A stretch of DNA of 35,057 nucleotides from Microcaldota archaeon (GTDB taxonomy: Archaea; Micrarchaeota; Micrarchaeia; Anstonellales; Bilamarchaeaceae), in NCBI GenBank assembly GCA_023248035.1, contig JAHFFJ010000009.1:1-35057 (forward strand). The letters are read 5' to 3'. The notes under the pieces were generated by a model that was given only the letters and a program-made list of their open reading frames with translations, did not search any database and was not told where the DNA came from. Shown here in pieces: positions 1-8,023 of the stretch. The position numbers were made by a program, and so were the translations under genes. Positions within the stretch are counted from its first letter, which is position 1. Each line of letters begins with the position of its first letter.

Positions 1-49
1 GAGCAGTTACTATGGTCTTTCACCAAAATTCATAGCCCTTTACACAATT

Positions 50-553
50 ATGATGTTTCTCGATGGTGGGTGGGGGGATACTTTCGTAGAATTTCTTGAA
101 ACCTGTGCAGAGGGTAAAGCAGATGAAAAACGAGAGGTTATTTACTCCATAAAAAAACTGCTTGTTTTGGAAAAGTATAAGGAAGCAATAACAGAGCATC
201 TAGGCGCTATGTTAAGAGACCGAAAATTTTGCAGCATAGCTCTTGTTTATATTGCCGGAGTAGATAGTGAGGAACTTTCAAGGCATTTTATGAAAGAACT
301 TATGACTATAGCAAGAGGAGATATAGATCAAAACCAGGCAAATGCCATAAGTGCGATTATGAAAATAAAGGATGATGAGGTAAAAAAATCACTCATAGTA
401 CTTCTTTCCCATTGGGATAGCAATGCAAGGCTGGCTGCCGCACAAGCACTATTAAGTATGAGAGATGATGAGGTAAAGAGTGCTGCAGCAAAAAAGCTTG
501 ATGTAGAAACTGATGATGATATTAAAAAACTCCTTAAGAAGATAATACGTTGA
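50..553 (+). CDS. HEAT-repeat-like helical protein
   Basis: ORF with repeated helical units such as 'SNARLAAAQALLSMRDDEVKSAAAKKL'; overlaps the downstream KH ORF by a few nt. The true start may lie near or beyond the window edge. Confidence 0.55.
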   Translation: MMFLDGGWGDTFVEFLETCAEGKADEKREVIYSIKKLLVLEKYKEAITEHLGAMLRDRKFCSIALVYIAGVDSEELSRHFMKELMTIARGDIDQNQANAISAIMKIKDDEVKKSLIVLLSHWDSNARLAAAQALLSMRDDEVKSAAAKKLDVETDDDIKKLLKKIIR

Positions 554-1086
554 TGGTAGGTATGACAGAAATAGTAAAGATTCCCGTTGAACGCGTAAAG
601 GTTCTTGTTGGCGAACATGGAGCGACAAAGAAAAGGATAGAAAGGCGATGCAATGTAGAACTAGTTATAGATCCTGAAGGTGAAATTGAAATAGTAGGTG
701 AAGCTGCAGACATATATTTCGTAAGGGATGTGATAAAGGCTATAGGTAGAGGATTTCCATCTCAAGCATCATTAAAACTTCTTGAATCAGAATTTGGTCT
801 TTATATAATACAGATGAAGGAATTTGCCCACACCGAAAAAGCAATAAGCAGGCTTAAGGGTCGGGTAATTGGTGAAAATGGGAAGATAAAAATGCAGATA
901 GAAGAAGCAACTGATTCTTTCTTGAGTATATATGGCAACACAGTTGGGATTATCTCTAGAATAGATACTATGGACTACGCTAAAGAAGCAATAAGCATGA
1001 TATTGAATGGGGCAAGACATACGAGTGTGCTTGCCTATCTTGCAAAGGCAAAAAGAGAGATAATGGAAGCAAGGCTTAGGACTTAG
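550..1086 (+). CDS. KH-domain RNA-binding protein, archaeal Dim2/Pno1-like
   Basis: Two KH-like segments: 'IPVERVKVLVGEHGATKKRIERRCNVELVID' and 'AISRLKGRVIGENGKIKMQIEEATDSFLSIYGNTVGIIS'. The likely start is an internal Met (MTEIVKIPVERV). Confidence 0.85.
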   Translation: MMVGMTEIVKIPVERVKVLVGEHGATKKRIERRCNVELVIDPEGEIEIVGEAADIYFVRDVIKAIGRGFPSQASLKLLESEFGLYIIQMKEFAHTEKAISRLKGRVIGENGKIKMQIEEATDSFLSIYGNTVGIISRIDTMDYAKEAISMILNGARHTSVLAYLAKAKREIMEARLRT

Positions 1087-1091
1087 GCTTT

Positions 1092-1697
1092 TTAGTGTAA
1101 TATAGTTTGATCAATAGGAGTAGGTTGATGTAGCCAGCTCTCGATTTGATTTTTCAAACTTTGAAGATCAGCCTGCGCATCTTTTTGTAGCTGGAGTGGA
1201 GCTTCACTGCTATTTGGGAAACCTTTTAGTTGCCGAGCTATGAAAATCCGCTTATTATAAACTCCATCAAATCCCGCATGCTCGATTCGAACAACAACCG
1301 GATCAGTACTACCAGGATAATATACAGAAGTAGTTAGTACTACTGGAACTTCGCGACCCTGCCTCGCTGCCCGGGATTTTATAATCTTAAGAATGTCAAA
1401 ACCTTGATAACCAACCCGTGCAAGCGAAAGGTCGGTTAGAACTATATCTGGTTTAGTAGCCTCGATAACACGTATTGCGGCATGGAGACTGGTAATAAGA
1501 TGTGCGGGAATGATTTCGATACCACCAATGGTTCTTAGAAAAGATAATGAAAGTTCCAGACAGATTGGGTTGTCTTCAAAAACAGCAATTTTTGGTTTAG
1601 TGGGTTGATCTGGTTTTTGATATCTGGCAAAAATAGCTCTCTGGAATGGGGGAATCAAAGTGGCATGATGAATATTTGCATGGTGTAAATTTCCCAT
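1092..1697 (-). CDS. Stand-alone response-regulator receiver (REC) domain protein
   Basis: 'KIAVFEDNPICLELSLSFL', phospho-acceptor context 'PDIVLTDLSLA', 'VPVVLTTSVYY'; no output domain recognised. Confidence 0.7.
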   Translation of the reverse strand: MGNLHHANIHHATLIPPFQRAIFARYQKPDQPTKPKIAVFEDNPICLELSLSFLRTIGGIEIIPAHLITSLHAAIRVIEATKPDIVLTDLSLARVGYQGFDILKIIKSRAARQGREVPVVLTTSVYYPGSTDPVVVRIEHAGFDGVYNKRIFIARQLKGFPNSSEAPLQLQKDAQADLQSLKNQIESWLHQPTPIDQTILH

Positions 1698-1803
1698 ACT
1701 TCTCTAGTATACAACGCAACATTTAAAAATAAATTAGAACTAACCAAGTTCCCAGCACGTTTCACAAAGAAAGTTCGGAATAAATAAATAGTAGGAGGAT
1801 ATT

Positions 1804-1842
1804 ATGTCCCTATCTTTAAGAGAGGTTATCTATGTCAGATGA
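1804..1842 (+). CDS. Putative 12-codon uORF (MSLSLREVIYVR) overlapping the top6B start
   Basis: Strong SD 'GGAGG' at ~1794-1798, ATG at 1804, TGA stop at 1840-1842, inside top6B. Confidence 0.35.
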   Translation: MSLSLREVIYVR

Positions 1843-3445
1843 AGTTTTCAAACAGTTCAAAGAGCACTCGGTAGCGGAATTCTTCAAAAAGAACCGACAG
1901 ATGCTTGGTTTTTCAGGAAAGGTTCGCTCACTCACAATGATAGTCCATGAACTTGTCACAAACAGCCTGGATGCATGCGAAGAAACAGGGATATTACCAG
2001 AGGTATTTGTCCAGGTAGAGGAATTGGGCACTGATCACTACCAGCTTACGATAAAAGACAATGGTCCAGGCATACCTAAAAGTCATCTTGGAAAAGCACT
2101 CGGCCAGATGCTTGCAGGAACAAAATTCCACCGCTATGTCCAACAGCGTGGGCAGCAGGGAATTGGAGCAGCAGCATGTACGATGTTTTCTTATATTACA
2201 ACAGGACAATCCACCAAGGCCATTTCTGCATGTAGTGGAAAAAAATTCACTGCGAACATAGCGATAGATTTTGTAAAAAATAAAGCAGTGGTAGAAGAGA
2301 TTGAGGAAGTTCCAACTGATGAGAATGGACTTACAGTAATTTCAGAATTCAAAGACGTGAAATACGAAAGGAGCAATTATGGGGTTTATGAATATCTTAG
2401 AAGAACTGCACTTGCAAACCCAAATTGCAGCATAACACTCATTGAACCAAATAAGCAAAGGGTTACTTTCCCGCGATCGGTGGAACAAAACCCCCCGAGG
2501 CCGGTGGAGATAAAACCGCACCCGCTCGGTATAGGTACGCACGATCTTCTTGAATTTGCAAAAAGAAGTAAGGAGAGTAAGAAAATATCCCCATTCCTTA
2601 CTGAAACTTTTGCGAGAATGAGTGCAGGAAAAGTTGAAGAGTTAAAAAATATGTTGCCAACCGTTGATTTTAACAAAAATCCATCTGATATGTCTTGGGA
2701 AGATGCTGAAGCAATTGTTAAGGCATTTGGTCAGGTAAAATGGATTGCACCAGCTACCGATTCCCTGGTGCCAATAGGCAAAACACAGGTGGAAGCTTCT
2801 TTTAGAAACATTTTCAATCCAGAAGTACTTGTCATAACAGAAAGGAGCCCCAAAGTTTATCGTGGGGGTATACCTTTCATGGTTGAAGTGGGTATTGCTT
2901 ATGGTGGCGGGGTGGCAGCAGCAGAGAAGAGGGGAGAGGTGATGAGATTTGCAAACCGCGTACCCTTGCTTTTTGATTCTGGTGGTTGTGCAATAACAGA
3001 AACCATAAAGACAATTGACTGGAAACGATATGATATCAAGAACTTCGATGAAGAACCTATAGCGGTATTGGTCAATCTTATCAGTGTTCATGTACCTTAT
3101 ACAAGTGCCGGAAAACAGGCTATATCTAATGAAGAAGATGTTATGGACGAGATAAAGTTCGCCATAATGGAAGCTTCAAGAAGCATACAAAAATACTTAT
3201 CTGGAAAACGGCGGGCAAATGAGATAGCAAATAAGAAAAAGGTCGTGACAAGGTACATACAGCAACTTTCAAGCGACCTTTCCATACTTTCTGGCGAAAA
3301 GAAGGATGACATACAAAAACGCCTTACAAAAATAATCGAGGATAAGTATGGTGGAGAGGAAGAACTAGCTCAAGGCGAAGGGAAAGGAAACGAAGAGGAA
3401 ACGGTTCCGACTGAAAAAGAGGAGGACGAAGAGAATGGCGAGTAA
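1832..3445 (+). CDS. top6B: DNA topoisomerase VI subunit B
   Basis: GHKL ATPase motifs 'LVHELVTNSLDACEE' and 'IKDNGPGIP', 'RGQQGIGAAA'; adjacent to subunit A. Confidence 0.97.
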   Translation: MSDEVFKQFKEHSVAEFFKKNRQMLGFSGKVRSLTMIVHELVTNSLDACEETGILPEVFVQVEELGTDHYQLTIKDNGPGIPKSHLGKALGQMLAGTKFHRYVQQRGQQGIGAAACTMFSYITTGQSTKAISACSGKKFTANIAIDFVKNKAVVEEIEEVPTDENGLTVISEFKDVKYERSNYGVYEYLRRTALANPNCSITLIEPNKQRVTFPRSVEQNPPRPVEIKPHPLGIGTHDLLEFAKRSKESKKISPFLTETFARMSAGKVEELKNMLPTVDFNKNPSDMSWEDAEAIVKAFGQVKWIAPATDSLVPIGKTQVEASFRNIFNPEVLVITERSPKVYRGGIPFMVEVGIAYGGGVAAAEKRGEVMRFANRVPLLFDSGGCAITETIKTIDWKRYDIKNFDEEPIAVLVNLISVHVPYTSAGKQAISNEEDVMDEIKFAIMEASRSIQKYLSGKRRANEIANKKKVVTRYIQQLSSDLSILSGEKKDDIQKRLTKIIEDKYGGEEELAQGEGKGNEEETVPTEKEEDEENGE

Positions 3446-4532
3446 TGATGCGATGAAGAAGCTCGAGCTTCTTGGTAAGAGTATGGTTAGCGAAGTAAAA
3501 AAGGGAGAAGGCCCCACTTTTGAAACTACACTAAGAACAAAAAGCAACACGATTTTCGATGAAGCGGTAGGCTGCCTCAGAACAGGAGATAAAAAAGAAG
3601 TCAGAAAATTCCTCAGTGTCGCCCAGGCAAGAACTTTCATGCAAACTGTTGCTATAGCAAACAAGACAAGGCAGTTTTTGAAGGAAGACCTACACACTTC
3701 AATCAGAGGTTTGTTCTACCAGCTAAAGTTCAGCCTTGGGGAAGATATAGATGAGGATCTTTTTACTGAGCAGTCGGAATCCAATGGACTTATTGAAGAT
3801 CTTGAGGTTGCACTCAAAATAAAGCGTGAAGACCTCCATCTTACAACCGACCGTAAAGGTTTTGTGGCAGGACCAATGACCATACTTGATAGGTTTGGTG
3901 GTGATGAAACTATAATTGACCTTGAAAAACAAGGCCGCAGTGGTTGGAGCATACCAAGCGATGTGGATAATGGCATGGAGATAACAAAACTCGATGCTGA
4001 TTATGTACTTGTAGTCGAGAAGGATGCCCTTTGGCAGAGACTTAATGAGGATAAGTTCTGGAAAAAAGAAAACTGCATACTTGTAACGCCCAAAGGCCAG
4101 TCCACAAGAGGAACGAGAAGGCTTCTTAGAAAACTTGCAGACCGAAAACTCCCAGTATACTGCCTTATGGATTGTGATGCTTGGGGATGGTACATTTATT
4201 GGACGATAAAAACCGGAAGCATGAACCTTGCTTATCTTGGGCGGGATTTTGCAGTTCCTGAAGCGAAGTTCTTAGGAGTGACCATGAGCGACATTGAAGA
4301 ATTCAGTTTTTTGGATAAGTTGACTATAAAGGCAAAAGAAGTGGATGTGAAAAGAGCAGAAGAAATGCTTGGTTATCCATGGATAAATCGCCATAAGGAC
4401 TGGGTTCATGAACTAAAACTTGTATTAAAGACCAAGAAGAAAATTGAGCAGGATGCACTCCAGGGGGAGAGACTTACTTTCGTTGGTGAGTACATAAATA
4501 ATAAGATTAAGAAAAAAGAATGGCTTTCTTAA
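3435..4532 (+). CDS. top6A: DNA topoisomerase VI subunit A (Spo11-like)
   Basis: Catalytic Tyr context 'TSIRGLFYQLKFSLGED', Toprim-like 'YVLVVEKDALWQRL' and 'LMDCDAWGWYIYWTIKTGS'; overlaps the top6B end by 11 nt. Confidence 0.97.
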   Translation: MASNDAMKKLELLGKSMVSEVKKGEGPTFETTLRTKSNTIFDEAVGCLRTGDKKEVRKFLSVAQARTFMQTVAIANKTRQFLKEDLHTSIRGLFYQLKFSLGEDIDEDLFTEQSESNGLIEDLEVALKIKREDLHLTTDRKGFVAGPMTILDRFGGDETIIDLEKQGRSGWSIPSDVDNGMEITKLDADYVLVVEKDALWQRLNEDKFWKKENCILVTPKGQSTRGTRRLLRKLADRKLPVYCLMDCDAWGWYIYWTIKTGSMNLAYLGRDFAVPEAKFLGVTMSDIEEFSFLDKLTIKAKEVDVKRAEEMLGYPWINRHKDWVHELKLVLKTKKKIEQDALQGERLTFVGEYINNKIKKKEWLS

Positions 4533-4590
4533 TTTTAGTTCTTTGTAGTTCTTGCTTTTTGGACTTTTTTATTTTTGCACTTTTTATGTA
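4533..4590 (+). terminator. T-rich putative archaeal terminator after top6A
   Basis: Repeated T-runs directly downstream of the stop codon (ttttagttctttgtagttcttgctttttggacttttttattttt). Confidence 0.5.
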
Positions 4591-4594
4591 ATTT

Positions 4595-4689
4595 GTCAAC
4601 TGGCTCGCCCCCACCACCGCTAGGCAAGCACACGCTGTGCTTGCCGCGGACCGGTGGCATGCTCGCTTCGCTCGGGGGCTCGCGTTGAC
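4595..4689. repeat. GC-rich hairpin element with terminal inverted repeats, related to the left half of the 12952-13100 element
   Basis: Ends GTCAAC (4595-4600) / GTTGAC (4684-4689); outer stem CCACCG (4614-4619)/CGGTGG (4652-4657); inner perfect hairpin GGCAAGCACA-CGC-TGTGCTTGCC (4623-4645). Confidence 0.75.
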
Positions 4690-4691
4690 GA

Positions 4692-4827
4692 CTAATTGAA
4701 AAAATCTGACAGAGTCTTTTGCCCCTTTTTGATGCCGTTATTATTTGCATAATTTATTGCTCCATCAATGTTTCCATCACCCGCTGTTTTGCAGCAGTAG
4801 GCAGTGTCAAAAACGGATGGAATATCA
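4692..4827 (-). pseudogene. C-terminal coding remnant (reads ...ADIPSVFDTAYCCKTAGDGNIDGAINYANNNGIKKGQKTLSDFFN*)
   Basis: Open minus-strand frame ending in TAG at 4692-4694, running upstream into the GC-rich repeat; protein-like composition; no start codon of its own seen. Confidence 0.4.
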
Positions 4828-4905
4828 GCCCTTTGGGGGGTTTGGGCGGTGACGGACTACGGGGGGTCATCAGTTTGTACTAAGAAACCGCCCTTGGGCT
4901 GTCAT
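4816..4905. repeat. GC-rich foldable repeat, copy A2 (direct repeat of 13007-13100)
   Basis: TGGAATATCAGCCCTTTGGGGGGTTTGGGCGGTGACGGACTACGGGGGGTCATC...CTAAGAAACCGCCCTTGGGCTGTCATT; outer stem CAGCCC/GGGCTG; inner GGGGGGTTT/AAACCGCCC with one mismatch. Confidence 0.85.
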
Positions 4906-4943
4906 TTTAATTTATTTTTTTATTTACTGTTTTTATGATTCTT

Positions 4944-7568
4944 TTATTTTTTTGGCGGCTCATCAGGAAGATAGTAAGTCCCGCTTTGAGGAACTTTTGG
5001 AACTCCAGGTGCAGTACACAAATCATGATTATATTGCCCAGAGCCATCGGCTTTGCAAAGCTCATCTGCAAGCTTTTTACCATCAGGACAGAAATTGTTG
5101 GAACATCCCTGGCTGAGGTAAAGGAAGGCATTAACTTTTTCAGCACCAGGATCATGGGCAGGCGAAAGGAATGGGACGCCACAGTCATGAATATACTTTA
5201 TGATATCAGTATAACCATAGCAGTAGTATGGTGGTTCGGATCGAGGATTACCACCTTTGCATTTAGTCTTATCATCTTTACCCTTTTCTGAACTGCAATA
5301 TTTTGAATCGATTGCACGACTATCAGCAAAGCCCTGTGCCCAGCACTCCCCATTGGAAAATCCGCTTGAGCAGCCAGGCTTAACTTTGTTATAGTCTGAA
5401 GATCGTGTATTTGAATCCCAGAAACCAGCATATTTATTACCTGCAACATAGGCTGCAAAAAGACTATTGGCATCGATATTGCTTGCAGACCAGCCAAGAA
5501 GACCTTGGTGATCACTTACCCATTTCCTTGAATCTTTAAGCATGCGCTCGATTTTTAATGTTCCAAGACAGGCGGAATCATCGGGATTAAATGGATTGAA
5601 TTTTGGATTACATCCACCTTTTTTGATTGCATCAAGGCTATCTGCAGTAACTGCTTTGCCTTTCCAGAAACCTGATTTTTCAAGTACCTTCCACGAAGGG
5701 CCATCCTGATTATCCGTATTGACTGCACTTGGCCAGAATGTGTATGGTGGTTCTATAGTCTGCATCAAGCCCATAGCACACCATCTCCAGTCGATTTTTT
5801 TACCTGGGGAGGGTGTTACTGCATTTGGAAGCAATGATGGATCGCAAAAACCTGCAGGATCGTAAATCTCATCATAAGCACTAGAATAACATTCACTATT
5901 ACCCGAACCATCAGCAGGGAAACAACCAGCATTAGGATGACTGGCCATGTATTCTTTTGAACAAACTTTGGAAGCTGCACATTGAGTAAAATTACTTTCA
6001 GTAAGCACAAAAGCACGGACAAGCATTGGGTCAAGGTTGCGAGCATTTGCCCATTGATCGATTTCCGGGAACCCAGTACAATAAAGTTCAGGGGGAGTTC
6101 CACCCTTATTGCTCAATGCAAAAGGAAGGTCATTGGTTTTGATTTTAGTAAGAAGGCAGGCATCGCAGCTGAAGATTTTTGGAACAGGAGACTGAATTTC
6201 AGATGCAAGTGGTTGCATAATATCTTTTCCATTAAAATTAGTCCCGCCTATGAAATCAAGCTGGGTATTTTGATTGCAAACACCACCAGACTGACTGGAG
6301 AAAATTATCCCAGTTCCTCCTGAAGGATTGATTTTGGAACCCCGGCTAACTGCAGTATAAGACTGGCAACCCCCATACCATGCTTTAAGGCGCGCTTCAC
6401 TTCTTGCCACCCCACAATCGGCACAGCCAAGAGGATTGGTGAAACTATATGTTCCCGTAGTATTGAAGGAGTACGGAGCAATCCCCACCACCCCGCGTTT
6501 TTGGAGGCTGGTAATGGCAAGTGGGAAAAATCCGCCATAACCTGAAACCACCGCTGATTCGCTCCAGGTGCATGACTTATCTATATCTTGGCCACCGTTA
6601 TCAAACATTACATAAGGTATTATGGTCGGTTTACCCCAAGTATAAAGTGAATAGGATGAGAAAACAGTTGCCTGCTGACGAATGTTTGAGGCATCACAGG
6701 TATGAACGTAATTATTGTTTATCCCATAGGCAACAAGATCAACTTTGTCTTTATCAGTGCCAAGTTCATTCATAACTGCATCAAGTGCCGCCACATCACC
6801 CATTTTTATTCCGACTGCAACCATGCAGTGGATTTGGTTATTGGCCCGATCATTACCGCATTTTGAATCTATGGAACGTACCTGGTCAGCGATCTTTGAT
6901 GTGAGACCTTTATCCACCATACTTTTATCAAAATCCATTTCAGTAACTACGACAACCGGGCCAACCGGGCCATCAGAAAGTTTACCTAGGAAAAGATCCT
7001 TACCTTCTTTTCCAAGGGTGGTGGCAATTTTATCAGTCTGGGTTATGTTTATGTTTTCACCATGGCTGTAAAGTATGTAAACTGGGATTACATCCTTACT
7101 TAAGAAACACATTGTTCTTGCTGCATCTGCTGTTGCATAAGGAGCATCTTTGTTACCAACAAGCCATTGCACAGACATGCTAAGTCTATCAGAACAATAG
7201 GGATTTGCACTCGAAAAATCACTTAATGTTGGGCCCTGACCCACCATCATCTGACGGATGGACAAATCAGGTTTGACTTTACCTGTCATCAGTTCCGCCG
7301 TCTTTTCAACTGTGCATTCTTTTTCAAAATAACAATAGCCACCTATTAAGTTGTTAAGAGGACCAAAAATGTTGGTGCCGTTTTTACACACCATGCACCA
7401 GCAGCTGCCAGTTGGACAGAGTGGGATCTTATCGGTATCGGAAATTGCAACACGTGCTATACCGGATTTGTAATCATTGCTATAGAGGGAAGAACTGTTA
7501 CCAATGCGTTGAAGGCAACCGGCCATAAGAACGAGGCCAAAAAAGATTAGGAGAAGGTAGATTCTCAT
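4944..7568 (-). CDS. Large Cys-rich secreted lipoprotein with an SLT (lytic transglycosylase-like) domain
   Basis: Signal peptide + lipobox 'LLLIFFGLVLMAGC'; SLT-like 'WANARNLDPMLVRAFVLTESNF ... MGLMQTIEP'; many Cys. Confidence 0.7.
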   Translation of the reverse strand: MRIYLLLIFFGLVLMAGCLQRIGNSSSLYSNDYKSGIARVAISDTDKIPLCPTGSCWCMVCKNGTNIFGPLNNLIGGYCYFEKECTVEKTAELMTGKVKPDLSIRQMMVGQGPTLSDFSSANPYCSDRLSMSVQWLVGNKDAPYATADAARTMCFLSKDVIPVYILYSHGENINITQTDKIATTLGKEGKDLFLGKLSDGPVGPVVVVTEMDFDKSMVDKGLTSKIADQVRSIDSKCGNDRANNQIHCMVAVGIKMGDVAALDAVMNELGTDKDKVDLVAYGINNNYVHTCDASNIRQQATVFSSYSLYTWGKPTIIPYVMFDNGGQDIDKSCTWSESAVVSGYGGFFPLAITSLQKRGVVGIAPYSFNTTGTYSFTNPLGCADCGVARSEARLKAWYGGCQSYTAVSRGSKINPSGGTGIIFSSQSGGVCNQNTQLDFIGGTNFNGKDIMQPLASEIQSPVPKIFSCDACLLTKIKTNDLPFALSNKGGTPPELYCTGFPEIDQWANARNLDPMLVRAFVLTESNFTQCAASKVCSKEYMASHPNAGCFPADGSGNSECYSSAYDEIYDPAGFCDPSLLPNAVTPSPGKKIDWRWCAMGLMQTIEPPYTFWPSAVNTDNQDGPSWKVLEKSGFWKGKAVTADSLDAIKKGGCNPKFNPFNPDDSACLGTLKIERMLKDSRKWVSDHQGLLGWSASNIDANSLFAAYVAGNKYAGFWDSNTRSSDYNKVKPGCSSGFSNGECWAQGFADSRAIDSKYCSSEKGKDDKTKCKGGNPRSEPPYYCYGYTDIIKYIHDCGVPFLSPAHDPGAEKVNAFLYLSQGCSNNFCPDGKKLADELCKADGSGQYNHDLCTAPGVPKVPQSGTYYLPDEPPKK

Positions 7569-7593
7569 TAGATAATAATGGCTTCATTGAGAA

Positions 7594-7602
7594 TTTAAAT
7601 AC
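7594..7602 (-). promoter_or_regulatory. TATA box for the 4944-7568 gene
   Basis: Reads GTATTTAAATTC on the minus strand, ~25 nt before the ATG; suggests leaderless transcription. Confidence 0.55.
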
Positions 7603-7864
7603 TTGCATCTTTTGGAGTAAAATTTGAACTACACCAAACCAATTAAATCGTACTAAATAATTACGCGCTCGAAAAAGATCGAATAACTTAGATGTTGACC
7701 GTAACTAATTCGTTTGTGTCATTTTGTTGTTTTGGTATAGGTTTATTAGTATCGATAATAACAACTAAGGATTTTTTAGACCAAAAACTTGGAAATAGAA
7801 CTATATTGAATAAAGAACTAGGTTGAATAAAAAATTATGAAAATGAAGTACCCAATCGCAGCAA

Positions 7865-8022
7865 GCTGTGGGGTATATGACCCAGGAACCGCTACGGGGG
7901 AGCATTTGGGGGGAGGTCACACGGTTTGGCTAGTCAAAATATCCGTTCTTTATATTACTCTAGCCTATTGTGCAGGAGGAACCTCAAACTGGGGAGGGGG
8001 TGCTCCCCCTCCGCGGTTCGGA
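7865..8022. ncRNA. GC-rich highly structured intergenic island (candidate ncRNA or 3' structure)
   Basis: Stems: GGGT/ACCC (7871-7883), AACCG/CGGTT (7887-7891/7922-7926), GGCTAG/CTAGCC (7928-7933/7960-7965) with inner AATAT/ATATT, GAACC/GGTTC enclosing GGAGGGGG-TGCT-CCCCCTCC (7993-8012). Confidence 0.4.
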
Positions 8023-8023
8023 A

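Noticed and set aside
2642-3091. 149-aa minus-strand ORF within top6B
   Set aside because: Antisense shadow ORF of a well-conserved gene.
4535-4750. 71-aa minus-strand ORF
   Set aside because: Spans T-rich terminator and GC-rich repeat; the better-supported reading of the adjacent DNA is the remnant ending in SDFFN in a different frame.
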